From the NCBI GenBank assembly GCA_003184365.1, contig NKYR01000010.1, forward strand, positions 124,001 to 188,000: DNA of 64,000 nt, given 5' to 3'. This document shows, one piece after another, positions 35,491-47,354 of this stretch; position 1 is the stretch's first letter, and every line of letters starts with the position of its first letter. The position numbers and the translations under genes were made by a program. This DNA is from Evernia prunastri (Eukaryota > Ascomycota > Lecanoromycetes > Lecanorales > Parmeliaceae). Below the pieces are notes generated by a model. It made no database searches. It was not told the origin of the DNA and saw only the letters and a program-made list of their open reading frames with translations.

Positions 35491-36024
35491 GGGACTGATA
35501 TGCGAGCGTTCCATCCTCGTTACGAGACGCAAGAACCATTCTCCGCTTGTCGGATTGGTATACCTGACCTGCATCATACATACTTAATCCCAGAAACCGC
35601 CCTTGCCTGCGTCCAGCAGCTCGGAATCTGATCATGAAGACGTAGATCTGTAGGGAGCGCCGGGAGCGCCGCTATGAGATTTAAATCAGGGAAGCATTCG
35701 ATTGTCCATCGTCCTTCATCTCCCTCCCAAATGCCCACGTCGTTACTAAGAAGGTCAAAATGGCAGTCCGTTTGTACAGAGTACGATTGCTACTCTCTAA
35801 AGTTTTTTTAATTTTGAATATTTGTTGAGAAACTTTTGACAGTGTAAAGTAAAAAGCGTCTTTTCGGTTTGAAACGGAGTAAAAAGGCTCAACGGCAATT
35901 ATACATGTCTATTTCTATATTCTATTCTATATTATAGCAATCAATGTCCACCCAGCCATCATCATCATCAACCGCAGCAACAAATTTCCAGCCCATCTCA
36001 GTACACTCCAAACCCCAACAACGC
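35491..36024. other. intergenic, AT-rich
   Basis: AT-rich DNA with poly-T/TTTTTAATTTTG around 35800, and the 3' flank of the large hypothetical gene. No feature seen. Confidence 0.5.
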
Positions 36025-38890
36025 TCAACTGACCCCATCACAAGGTAAATTCGAACAAGTGAAATACGCAGTCGCTGGACAGGGACTCGTCGCAAACGCC
36101 GTCATGTTCGGAATCGTCCCCACCAACAGCGTATCAGCCCTGATGAGCGACGACAGCGGACACACGTTAATCTGCACTAGTCCCGCCGTCTGGATGCCGT
36201 TGCCGAACTCCAAGCTGATGTTGCCGCTCTGGGCGGAGCCGTCGAAGAGCGGGTCGGTGGAGTAGTCGTTGGTGTAGTTGTTGGACGAGTAGCCTTCCCA
36301 AGCGCTGTTGTGTCGCGCGAGGTGATTGTTAGCGCAGGACGGCGAGTGTTTAGAGGTGGAAGAAGGGAGGAGAAGAGGTAAGGGTGGGGCTGGGCGGGGA
36401 ATAAGCACACCTGGTCACGATATCCAGCACGGTGAGAGTTCCCCATGCTGTACCGTTCAATGTGTCGATGCCTGTCAGGCCCGAAAACATCGGTGCGAAC
36501 TTCCAGCCGGAGGGAGCGATGCTGTTTATACCTACCTCTTGAATCTTTTTCCATCCGCCGGACCAGCCAGCGAGCCAGAACTTCCTGTTGCCATAGCAGA
36601 CGTACGCTTGGGTGGAAGACTGTTCAAGATAAATTCCAGGTCAGCGTGCGGGAATTGGACACGTGGTTAGGGATCGCTTACGTCGTCGGTGCCGAAGAGA
36701 CCGTTCAGTGCACCCTTATAGCTGCCACCTTCGTCATGGAATGGATCGGTGGCGGAGCAGTCTGTGTCCTTGTCATCGTACCTACTATTGTATTAGTGAC
36801 GAGGTCATCATGGCCAGTTCTGAGGGGCTTGTAACGCACATGAGCACCGGATTGAGCTGTCTTATAGTCCAAGCAGGGACTGCAAGAACGCCAAAATAGA
36901 CCGTCGATATTTCGGTGTCAAAGGTAGTATCGTTCAAAGCGGGAAGGATGGCTGGCCAGGCCCAGACACCGGTGCCAAAAGTGTTTTCGAATTGCGTCGT
37001 ATTGCTGCCATTGAACATGTCACTGACGTAGAATTCAATCGCGGCTTTGGTGGTTTCGAAATAACTCGTCAGGAAATCCTGGAGGTCGCCCGTGATATCA
37101 GCTTCGGTCGGTCTGTGCACCGTAGTCAGTATCTTTCGCTATCTCAAGTACCAGCGATCTGATTGTTTTCTTACGGTACATCTAAATTGATTCCAATAGT
37201 AGCGCCTCCACTTGCCACATTGGATGTAAAGAGCTTCAATTGGGTGATGTATTCCGCGTTGGCCGCAGCGAGCTCGCTAACGGTGAAGAAGAGTATCTTT
37301 CGGAAGATGGATGCGATGATTTGGCCCCCAAAAAGACCAGCGATAGCAATCAAAACCTTCTGCCACAGCGTAGAAGTATCATCAACGGGTGAGAATGTTT
37401 TACCGAACGCTGAGCATAGGCCTAGCGTGGTAGCGAAGTTATTGGCGAAGCCTTGATGGATCGTTCTATAAAATTGAGTAAATTGAATCACTTCCCTCGT
37501 GAGCATCCAGCCTCCTGGCCAGTTATATGACGTACATGCACCGGAATCCGTGCAGTCGAGGAGAGAGTATTCGGCATCACAATACATGCCATTTGTAGGT
37601 CCCAAAGAGTACGCAAACTGATTCAGAAAGGTGCCTGTATTCCCAGCCTTCTGATAGTCTTGCCAGTAGGTGATGGCGTTATTTTTGACTTCTTGGCAAT
37701 TGGAATAGAAGCATTTGGTCATGTAATCAGGAGAATCAGGGTCCGGAAGAACCGCATTTGAACAGCTGGCAAGAGAATAATTTCCGGAAGGCAAACCAGA
37801 GGGAATCGCATATGACGAAGAACTTGATGCGCCAGACGATGTCATTGACGATGATGCAATCGCGGCGACGATTGAAGATGATAATTGCATGGACGTCTCG
37901 ATTTGTGTGGGCGTTGGTGTGGCGAAGGGGGAGGACGTATATGCGCATTGTGTCCTTGTGGTACCTGATATCACTGTGGATTGAAGTGGTAAGGTGGTCC
38001 CCTGGCAGACGCAAAACATCGTCGTGATAGAAGCGGGAAGGTTCAAATCCTGTGGTCTGAGGACGGGATCGTTAGTCAATATTCCAAGAATAGATGTGGT
38101 TTTGATGCAAGCTCACATCACCTGACTACAACCGTAAGGATTTGAATTGACGTAGGGAGTTGATTGTACTGAGGCAGTGCTTATTGAGGGGAGAAGGCTC
38201 GAGGTGCTTGAGGCCAGCATCACTTGCGTTGATGAAGCTGTATTGAACAAGGAAGTAGATGAAGCCATTGCCAATCCACTTGAACTCGAGGTCAGCATCA
38301 CCCTGGTGGTCGAAGCGGCATTGAACAAAGAATTATATGGTGTCATCGTGGTCCTGTTCGAACCCCCAACCGGAGCATTGTTACAAGCTGTAGCTTGAGC
38401 AACATCTTGATCGGAAGCTGCAGCGCAAGCTCCGTTGACCCAAATGTTAGCCAGGCTCGGGCAAGTGGGAACAATGTTCTTGTTATTGATGCATATTGCC
38501 TGGTTTGGGATTGAAGCAAAATTGCACGATCCATCGCAGCCCAAAGAATACTGGGAGGTGGAAGAGGACACAGCAATCGTTAGCAGCGTTATTCCAGCCC
38601 CCGCCAGACTTGGGATAACGGTGAGGGGGAGTGGGAGAGTTGTGATTTGAGTAGCACATTCGCACCTGCAGAGACTTTAGCACAGAATGATTCCGGAACG
38701 CAAGCACAGGCAGAGAAAGCCTTGTAAAGACAGTCTCCGGCAGATAAGTTGAATGTGAAGCAGAGAGAACAACGAACCAGGTGGGTAGACAAGCTTCAAC
38801 ATCAGATCTAGCGGAACAAGAAAACTGTACAGCAAGACAAAATGTGGGCGCAAATAAGATCCAAGGATACCACACAGGAGCCATTGGCAT
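36025..38890 (-). CDS. large secreted/membrane protein of unknown function, Cys- and Ser-rich
   Basis: Seven exons (38666-38890, 38122-38550, 37175-38049, 36840-37112, 36682-36781, 36411-36619, 36025-36304) encode 796 aa. The N-terminus has a hydrophobic signal-like stretch (PWILFAPTFCLAVQF). Then come a Cys-rich part (LGCDGSCNFASIPNQAIC), a Ser/Thr-rich region with imperfect repeats (SLFNAASTTRVMLTSSSSG, SLFNTASSTQVMLASSTSS), another Cys-rich part (SCSNAVLPDPDSPDYMTKC), a hydrophobic helix (VLIAIAGLFGGQIIASIF), and a Trp/Gly/Asn-rich C-terminal region with glycosylation sites, ending in CPATAYFTCSNLPC. I do not recognise the family. Exons 2-7 are firm by frame. The first exon is less sure: the chosen intron has a CTAAC branch site and a good acceptor, but a second frame there is also Cys-rich. 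Confidence 0.7.
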
Positions 38891-41152
38891 AAAGACCCAT
38901 GAAAGAGAAAGTTGAGAAAGAGATGGTGGGATTTGCAGGACAACTGAAGAAAGCAGAGCGGCTGGAGACTGGAAGGTACGAGGAGCGGTCCATGACTCTG
39001 ATACAATTCATAGAGCTATCTGTTTGTTTTCTTAGACTTATGAAATTGCTTGTCAAAATTGCTTGTCTTGTCAGCGGCAATGAGTGACGGGTCCAATAGT
39101 TTGCGAGTCGTGGTGCACGATGCAGATACAACAGACACCTAATGCGGCAGAGCTTATCTTTAGGATATGAATACGAGTCGAGGACAAAGATGAAGTTTCT
39201 GAAGAAGGAGAAGAAGAAGAAGAAGATGATGATGATGATGATAATCGGTTGATAACATTTATAGTATTGATTGATTGCCCAACGTTAGTCGCTGATATGA
39301 ACGATCTTGGTGAGTCGTCTTTTTCTTTGTAATAAATAGTAATAATGTCTAGATATTAATCAGAGTAGATTGTTGCCTCCTTATACGAGAAGTATAATAT
39401 ATGAAATTCCGTGTGGGATGTGTTTATTAGGTTCAGCGATAAGCATAAGTACTGTAATACGGCTCCGGTACAAAAACCGGCTCGAGCTGGGTCAAAAGAA
39501 GCGAAGTCCCCCACGCCCAACTTCATAACTTGATACTCCAAATCAAGTCAAGTCAAGTTGATAACAAGGGAAACACTTGAGCTCATCAGCATGTCAACAT
39601 TTTATTAAATTCTCCAGAAGCGAGTTGGTTGATAGAGCGAGGACACCAATAGAGAGTAGTGGAAAGATATATTAATAGTACCGAGGTACGCGATAAAAAT
39701 TAATCTTGAACCTCACGTCTATAGAAAGATTTCCGGAGAGTACCTTACTCCGTACCTTACACACCATAATAAATGCCACTACTCTCCGTCCGTATGAAAA
39801 AGTACACAATGGCTCTGAGGTAGTGTCTACAAAGCCTAAGCTTTGTGCAACTCCTCCCTGCTCCAACTTCCCTCCTCCAACCATAGGGAGCAGCATCGTG
39901 CAAAGTAGAACCAAGTCTCTGAGATACAATGTCTTGTAATCATCCAAGCTTCCGCGCCAAAATCCAGAAGCCTCTTTGGCGTTGACCTCGTGCTGAAAAC
40001 AAGAGACGCTTCGTGCTAACACAATGGGATGCTTCAGTGGAATGAAGACGTACATCGCACCAAATGATTATAGGTACAGAAAGACCGATAAATCGAAATG
40101 ACTTTCGGGATATTTTCTGTGGAAGGGGCCTGCAGATGCGAGGAACCTCAACAACGAATCGTTTCATATTCTACCTATCCTCTGCTTTCCACCAATTGAT
40201 TCACGCCCCGAGTACTGTGCGGTGCAGTTGTCGCCGGACCTGGTTCCCGCTTCATTTTTCCCTTAAAGTAATATTCTGAAAAATTGATTGCTGTCGATCT
40301 TGTTCCCGTGGCCCGATAAAGGTCTTCACCAAGCTCCTGGCATCCCACACGCGAGTGCTTCGCTGGGCCTTGCACCTTCCAGAGCGAGCACTGGGTCCCA
40401 AGAGATATCCAGCGACGGACGCGGTCATGCTTCAGGTCTGCTGCTGGCCCCAAACCCTTGTTGCTATGGTAGATTTTCTCCGCTGGTGTGTTTGCTTGCA
40501 GGTCGCTACTAGCATGATGATTTTGGAGATCCAGCTAGGTTCGACGGTGTGTAGGTCACTGAAATAGGAGAGGACGGTAAGGGATGGGTTGAGAGTTGAG
40601 GGGAGTCAGACGATGGACGGTGGATGCGCGTGTGAGCCCTGGGAATATTCGCCTCTGGAGAGCAGGGAAGCGTTCTTGAATGTTAAGTCAGTGCTATGAA
40701 GAAACCAGATGCTATTAGGAGCTGCTCCTTCTCGCTCACCGAATAATAGTCACAAGGTTGGTTGGGAATAGAGCGCTTGAAAAAGGTTTGCCTTTCCTCT
40801 CAAGGACCCGCGAAGATCGATACCAGCCCTACCAAAAGTCGTCAACACATCCTAGACCCTTCTGTCGGCTTCTACTCGCTTCCACTCGCTGCCGCCGTTG
40901 CCATGCCAGTTGTTTACGCGCTAGTGAGATGCGGAGGGTACAAATCCCCCTCGGCTTCTCTTTCTCTCCTTCTCTCCTCGTCGAATGCTTGACTGCTGAT
41001 ACTCTTGGGTACCTGACGCTCTCATCATAGACACTGCACACACTGCAATCAAACAAGCATACAAACTGTCTCACGCACTCACAAAACTTCTCTCACTACT
41101 ACTCTCCACCCCAAACACCTCTTCTCCTCCTTCTCCATCAACAACAGACGCA
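38891..41152. other. 2.3-kb intergenic region
   Basis: No supported gene. It contains a GAA/GAT microsatellite (39201-39243) and AT-rich DNA around 39300-39700. The last 150 bp before 41153 are CT-rich with ACTACTACTCTCC-like motifs typical of a fungal leader. Several 70-120 codon frames overlap on both strands without domain signals. Confidence 0.45.
39201..39243. repeat. GAA/GAT trinucleotide microsatellite
   Basis: A run of GAAGAAG units passes into about six GAT units. It is non-coding, upstream of the large hypothetical gene. Confidence 0.9.
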
Positions 41153-41740
41153 ATGTCTACCCTCTTCACTCTCCTCTCCTCCCTCCCCTTCATCTTCGTC
41201 TTCTCCACCCTCCTCCTATCCTCCTCCTCCTCCTCCTCCTCCGCCCCCCCTCCTTCACCAGCCCTCACCCAACCACGACCAACCAAGCCCCTCCCCCTCG
41301 CAGAATTCCTCCCTCTTCCCAGCACACCCCGACCGCTCCGCTGCCGCTCAATCTCGGCCTTGGACCTCGGACAGCCCCGCAGGCTGTTCTCGAACCTAGC
41401 CAAGACTGTTGCCAAGGCGTCGGTCGTGTGCGTCAGCATTGAGCACGCACCTTGTGACGCCGCTCGCCCCGCTCAAGGGCTGGAGCAGCCGAAGGCCATC
41501 AAGGAGAAGAAGAAGAAGTCCAAGACAGTCTCCTTTGCGCTCGAGAACAACACCACGCAGATCGTCGGCCGCTGGATCAAGGAGGTCCGTTTCCACCACT
41601 GCGAGGTCGTGGTGGTGGACAGATGGATCGCGCCGCACGGGCGTGGTCAGCTCAACTTCCCGAGGACCAAGTTCATCGGCGATGGACCTGACGCTGAGGC
41701 TGAGGATGATGAGGGGGATGTGGAGATGGTTGACGCTTGA
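41153..41740 (+). CDS. small hypothetical protein with N-terminal hydrophobic/Ser-rich segment
   Basis: A single exon of 195 aa. It starts MSTLFTLLSSLPFIFVFSTLLL (signal-like or membrane helix), then a run of eight Ser and a Pro-rich linker. The second half is soluble-looking: a Lys-rich patch (KEKKKKSKTVSFALENN), QIVGRWIKEVRFHHCEVVVVDRW, and an acidic end (EDDEGDVEMVDA). The composition changes sharply at the Lys-rich patch, so the N-terminal half could be leader sequence read as protein. A later in-frame start before the Lys patch is not obvious. No family recognised. The strong CT-rich leader and C-ending codons support expression. Confidence 0.55.
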   Translation: MSTLFTLLSSLPFIFVFSTLLLSSSSSSSSAPPPSPALTQPRPTKPLPLAEFLPLPSTPRPLRCRSISALDLGQPRRLFSNLAKTVAKASVVCVSIEHAPCDAARPAQGLEQPKAIKEKKKKSKTVSFALENNTTQIVGRWIKEVRFHHCEVVVVDRWIAPHGRGQLNFPRTKFIGDGPDAEAEDDEGDVEMVDA

Positions 41741-43328
41741 GTATCTTTTTTCTTTCTTTCCTTCCGCTTCCACTGAAAAACACAAAAAAATACCAAAAAA
41801 AATTCAAAGAGCCCAGATGGCACAAACAAACAAAAAATTCTTTTCTCCGGGGGTGACAGATTTCGAGTGGGGACTTTTCTTTCCTTTGTCGGTAGTGGGA
41901 GGTGCCTGGAATGCTAGACTGGTGTTGTGGTCTCAGGTTTGCTGCCTCCATATTGGGCTTTCTTATTTACATAGTGGTGTGAGCTGGGTAGATACTGCTA
42001 ATCGTTCCTCCTTTCTCTGATCTCTAGGCTCACACACTCGCGCGCTTGCGCGCACCCACCCACACATACAGAGAGCCACCCGCTGGCCTCGAGGCTCTGC
42101 CTCCTTTTTTTTCATCGAAGTCGTCAGCTTGACTGCGGCCCTGGAGAAGAAAACAACTCAGAATAGTTCGGATGCATGGACATTGCACGCATCCCCAACC
42201 TAAAGGTGTACAATCAATCACACAGCAAAACGCACTCTCCCTCAGAGGGCACTGGTGGTCGTGATTCCACCGCAATCCGATAAGCGGAAAGCCCACGAGT
42301 TCATCAGAGCACACCATTCCCCAACCATCTCGCCGCACCATATACAACCCAGGAGTCTTCGCCGGATGATCTCTCGCGTCGTGCAGATCAGCTAGATTCC
42401 CATACAGCCCCATCGCCAAACGACAGTGATCTCAAATCCCTACATCTTCCCACCCTCGGAAACAACACACAGCCTCTGCGCTCCATTCACAGACCATACC
42501 GTTATCCCCTCCCAGCCCACATCTCCTCACCTAACCCGCTGACCCTCCTCTACCGGCTCAATCATCTTTCAAGACGAAGCTCACCCTCCCACTCTTCGAT
42601 CTCCCTGCTCCTATCCCTATCTCGCGCCCAGCCATCCCAGCTGGTCTGACATCCAAGACACTCGGCACTTTTCGTTCCATCCCCACTGCCCAACCTCCCA
42701 CCCCAAGAACCATAGCATAGTGTCTATACAACACACATCCTCACGAGCGGCCCTAGACTCCCTGACAGCAATCTTCCGCGACGAATTCGGACCTCAACAA
42801 CTGGGTAGCGATACGGGCACGGGTCGCCGAGTGGGATTGAGGCCGGGGAGGGAACGCGGAGCGGCAAAAGCAAGCATGTACCAAGAGGAAAATTCGGTAA
42901 GCGTTCCTCTGAAAAAGCCACGATCAAGGAGCGAGGGCGGAACGGAAGAAGATCTTTCCGATTTAGCCAGATTTTCCTCGCAACAAAAAGTTTGCGTGAG
43001 AATGAAAAGGTGTGGAGGAAGGGAAGACGCTATCTCGAGCTTTGCAGGGATGCTAATTCGTGAAGTGCCATTGCAGGATGCTTTGACAACGAGACTGTCG
43101 ACCGTGAGGTTTGAGTCCTGTATGATAGCTGTAGCAATTACCTGTTTCGCGCAGCTGTGGCTTTTGTCGAGGCGCACTACCGATTCCGGCAACCTCGAGA
43201 AGAAACACTGGCTTTATACGAATTAACGGAGGGCAAGCTGACTGGCAAGCACAAGTCCGTGATCTTGAATGTAATCGGCGTTGAGAGTTTACGAAGGCAA
43301 GATAACGAGTGAATTTTGATTCCTATCG
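41741..43328. other. 1.6-kb intergenic region
   Basis: It lies between the small hypothetical gene and the 3' end of FAN1. The stretch 42440-42720 is strongly C-rich on the plus strand, like a leader, and is followed by a 168-codon frame at 42720-43226. That frame has no domain, a poor start context and no codon bias, so I left it out as a gene. Nothing else seen. Confidence 0.4.
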
Positions 43329-45986
43329 TCAACGTTGCGTTCTAACCTCCTTGGCAACAGCATTACAGAGCTCGACTTTAATGCCCGCTCCAGTCAAAAC
43401 ATGAATCCACAACCTCTGCGTATCGCTCAAGCGATCATTCTCGCTCTTCACCTCGGAAAACATCACCTCGCCATTCTCTGGATGCCAAAGGAACAGATCG
43501 GGAATGCCGCCACCTCGTTGCTGGTATTCCTGCGCCATGACTTTGCACACAGTGGCTAGAGCCTCTCCTTGAAAGCATTTGACTATTTCGAGTAAGTCGT
43601 CGAACTCGTAGGACCAATCGATACCTACAACGCAGGTCTGTTTCTCGTGTTCGCGGTCGTAGACCTCTTGAAGCAATTTTGAGGCATCGCCGTTGCCGAT
43701 TTCAACGAGGCGATGGTTGATCTCTGAAGCTCGGGAGGGATAGAAGGCATCTGTGTGGAGATCGAGTGGGCAGGTCTGATAAGGCGTTTGGAAGACGTTG
43801 GGGATGTAGGTGAAGAGCACGTCGTAGAACAGGTAGCCGAAGAGGGTTCGAACGATGCCTCCTTCCGAGTGGTAACCCTTCCAGCCTTGGTCTCGATACC
43901 AACTCAGGCACATTGCTTCCACGCTGCATTCGCCGCCACCCTCTCGTTCGTCAACCCATATGGTCTTGCCACCTCTCCGAGGACCCGCGTCGCTGTCTCT
44001 TCGCGAGCCGTTGCGACTCTGTGTACGTTCCTTCTCAATCCTAATTCCCTCGACGAATCTCTCCGCCGGTTTTCCCAAACGAACGTGACCGAAATCATGC
44101 TGCTCTCGTTTCACCATTTTCAAAGCCTTTTCCAATTTCATGATCCGCTTCTGCAGGTCGTAATGGTAGATTAGATGGCACTCCCTGTCTTGAAGACCAT
44201 CTTCGCACGTCTGGAGGGCAATCTTCTTCCAATGCTTCTTTTGAGCATCTTCGGATCGCCCTTCATCAGGCTTGAGAGCCCACATGTAGTGCTCCTCTAA
44301 CAAGGCTTTCCGCTGATACCAAGCTCCTCGCCTTGCTGCGTGGAACAATCGCTGACCGAGTAGTTCGGTCAACATTCGATGCTCTCGTTCGTGTTCCTTG
44401 AAACGCCCAAGTACATAAGTTCCTTTGTGGACAATCCTGGTGTATACCCATGCCGGAGAAAAGCGACGGAGATATGCTCCTTCTCCACTCTCATAGACGC
44501 GATCTTCTTTCCGCTGCTCTTCCTGAAGGATGACTCGCCAGCGCGGGTAAACCTCTTCGAACACGTCCTTGACCTTCTGCAGGCCGTCTTTCCTTACAGT
44601 ACCATTGAATTCAAGGATGAAGTCAATGTTGAACTGTGTACGGATAGAAGCTTCAAACTCTAGCAAGTCCGACCTGGAAGTGAAGATGTTTGTTGACCTT
44701 GAGACAATGTATTCTGGAAAGTTGCGCCTTGATATCCGAGCAAGTATGATTGTAGTGAGGGATTTCTCCGTCCATTCTGTCGAACGATAAAAGACAAGGT
44801 GAACCCGCTCAAAAAGCTTCAAGGCTGGCGCTGAGAGACGTATACAAGGCCCGGTACTTGCCAATATCTTCCTGACAAAATGAGTGTCCCGGTTGACGTT
44901 GCTACCATCGAGGTTTTCTCTCTCTTCAGAAGTTTCTTCATCTGCTAGGATCCCCGTTTCCGACTTCACAGACTGTTCTGTGTCAGATCTCTTCAAAACG
45001 GCCCATCCGAGGCCACCCTGACCCTGACTCGTTTTCCGCAGTGCTTTCAGTAGCTCGCTTTTGTTTTTGCCTTGCACCTTGGCTTCCTTTGCAATGGCTT
45101 TGAGCTCATCTAGCTTCAAAAGAGATGATGCCTCTTCTAGTGTGTCAATGTGACCGCCAGATCCGTCTGCAAACGTGAAGGCCTCCTGCAGTATGGTTTC
45201 TTTAGGAGGTTCGACCTCGCCAGGATTAGCCTGGACAGATTGCTCTACTGCAGGGAGTGTCCTTGGCTCTGAAAGATCTTTGACAGCAGCTGGAAGATCT
45301 GCGATGTCTCCGTAGTACTTTAGCCGATTGATCCTATGCCATGCTGCAGTCTTACGGAGAAACAGTCTCACGTATCTGCCGACAGGGTCAAACTTTGCGA
45401 GGAACCCTTCAAAATGGAGTCTTACCTACAGATACTGCCCCTCGTAGCTCATGTGCCTCCACTGCTCAAATACGGCCATCTCAGCTTCATCGAACAGATG
45501 TGACTCGTCCTCCAGCACGGTTTCCAAGGCCAAGTTGAAAGCATCCACATAGATAGAGCTCTTACCCGGAAGCCACTTCCGTTGGCCCAGACGTCCATTC
45601 AAGTCGAGACTTTCGGCTTCAGCAGCTCTTGTAGCTTCATATTCAGCAATTGCCTCCTTGTCGGTTTTGACTGGAGGCAGGGCGCTTTCGAGCTCTGTTT
45701 TTTGGTTCCGGTCTTGGAGAACACTGTCGTCATCATCCGACTCTGCTTCTGAATCTGGGATCTCTCGGGAAGGTCGAACCCTTCGGATCGGAGTCGTTCC
45801 GTCTTCATCCTCGAGGTCTGAGTCTTCTCTCCGAGATATAGAGCTATCTGCGCTATCGAGTCTCTTGAGTCGCTTTGCGCTCGGTGTTTCGAAGTCATCG
45901 TCATAATTAGTAGATGGGGGATGTCGGACTCGATGCCCAAGCATTTGATTATGAGACGCAGGGCTCAGCGCCTGCAACAAAGTCAT
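43329..45986 (-). CDS. FAN1: FAN1-type structure-specific nuclease (VRR-NUC), DNA crosslink repair
   Basis: Two exons (45430-45986, 43329-45375) encode 867 aa. The N-terminus is acidic and disordered. The block YEGQYLYVRLFLRKTAAWHRINRLKYYGDI, joined across the intron, is the conserved start of the FAN1 core. A SAP-like segment (LDELKAIAKEAKVQGKNKSELLKAL) and a helical TPR-like region follow. The C-terminal VRR-NUC domain carries the PD-(D/E)XK site: GGGIPDLFLW and VMFSEVKSENDRLSDTQ. FAN1 is a 5' exonuclease/flap endonuclease that unhooks interstrand crosslinks. As in other fungi there is no ubiquitin-binding zinc finger. Without the splice the frame would stop one codon past the donor. It is divergent from SDC1 over 431 bp. 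Confidence 0.94.
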
Positions 45987-46417
45987 ATTGGCCTAAAATA
46001 CAATCCAAATACTAAATCTTCAATCCGAGGGCGGGGCACGCAACAATCAAGTATTCTGCTTTAGGGAGAGAGCATTATGCTGGTGATGCTCATAGGGAGG
46101 TATTCGATGCCCTCTTTCCCAGCCCTGGCGGCTTGCTACTTCAACCAAGTAGGCCTGTACCACAGGTTACAAGCCGGCATAAAACTCTTTCTGGGCAAGT
46201 CTTGTACCCCACAGAATGACACAAAACAAAATGCAGGATGCTCATGCATCTCGGATGATCGACATGCACGTCGCGTGAGGCAAAAAATACCAGGCGCGCT
46301 AGCGATCCGCCGAAGTGAATAACTTCCATACCACTCTAGAGTACCGTGAGCCTTTCCAATTGAACACAATTGTTACCTCAGAGCACTTTTATATCGTCCC
46401 AATCGCAATTCAAAACA
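45987..46417. promoter_or_regulatory. divergent promoter region FAN1 / SDC1
   Basis: 431 bp between head-to-head start codons. No specific binding site identified. Confidence 0.5.
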
Positions 46418-47063
46418 ATGGCAGAAGAACCCACAAACCTCCCGCCAGACGCCTCCGGCGCATCCACCCCGATCCCCCCAATCGACAACATCCACTCAAT
46501 GCCCGACCACACCCCCCCAGAACCCATGCTGCCCCCCAACCACGCCCTTTCCCAGCCCAATCTCGACACCGAAATGCAAGAAGCAACTGTACGTCCCACA
46601 GTAAAACCGTTTTTTTCTCCCTCATCTCCGCTCCAACCCACCCGCTAACCGATCAAATCCGACATGCAAGCATCCGCTTCCCCAGACGAATTACGCTCCC
46701 ATACCACCCACTCCCGCCCCCGCCGCGCAACGCACCGCAACGCCCACCCGGCACGTCAATGGCACGGCTGCGGCGGAGGTCGCGCCGCCGATGCCGTCCA
46801 AAGCGGCGAGTCACGGGGCGCCGGCGAGGCGGTATCTGAATGAGAGGGTTACGGGGGTGCTGTTGGAGGGGATGAAGAGGTTGGCGGCTGATCAGTACGT
46901 ATGGCCGGACACGGGCGAGCATTGGATGAAAATGGTTGGGAGAGAAAGAGGAGCTGACTGCTATGATGCGCACAGGCCGGACAATCCTCTACAGGTTCTG
47001 GGGGAGTTTTTGATACAGAGGGGCAAGGATTTGGAAGGGGTTAAGCAGGAGAGTACCACTTGA
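46418..47063 (+). CDS. SDC1: Sdc1/DPY30 subunit of the COMPASS H3K4 methyltransferase complex
   Basis: Three exons (46418-46588, 46671-46894, 46976-47063) encode 160 aa. The first ~105 residues are Pro/Ala/Thr-rich and disordered. The C-terminal Dpy-30 motif (about residues 110-150) reads ARRYLNERVTGVLLEGMKRL, then AADQPDNPLQVLGEFLIQRG, completed across the last intron. It forms the dimeric X-type bundle that binds the Bre2/ASH2L subunit. COMPASS methylates histone H3 Lys4 at active promoters. Exon 2 is strongly GC-rich, unlike exon 1. The protein is shorter than some fungal homologues but the motif is complete. Confidence 0.93.
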
Positions 47064-47354
47064 AGACGAGAGGGTAGGGCAGATGCACAGCGATGGAGTT
47101 TTGGGTTTCCGGGCGATTATATACCCTCCGTGGTGTCTTCATGGATGCCGTCCTTCATGCGAAGAAGGTACGAAAACTTCAAAAGTCCCGTTCATGTATG
47201 TATTTGGTCGCAAGATTTTGGAATCTTGTTGTATCTAGCAGTACTAGACTCGGTATTCTGCTGGCAATCTTTGCTTGGATACTTCATGCCTCCCTCCAAC
47301 AGCACATCTCCCGCTCAAACCCCTTCCGCGCTCCATATTCTTTTCCGCCCGAAC

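Noticed and set aside
42720..43226. 168-codon open frame that could be a hypothetical gene
   Set aside because: No domain, no coding-like codon use, no leader or splice signals; it overlaps long frames on the other strand.
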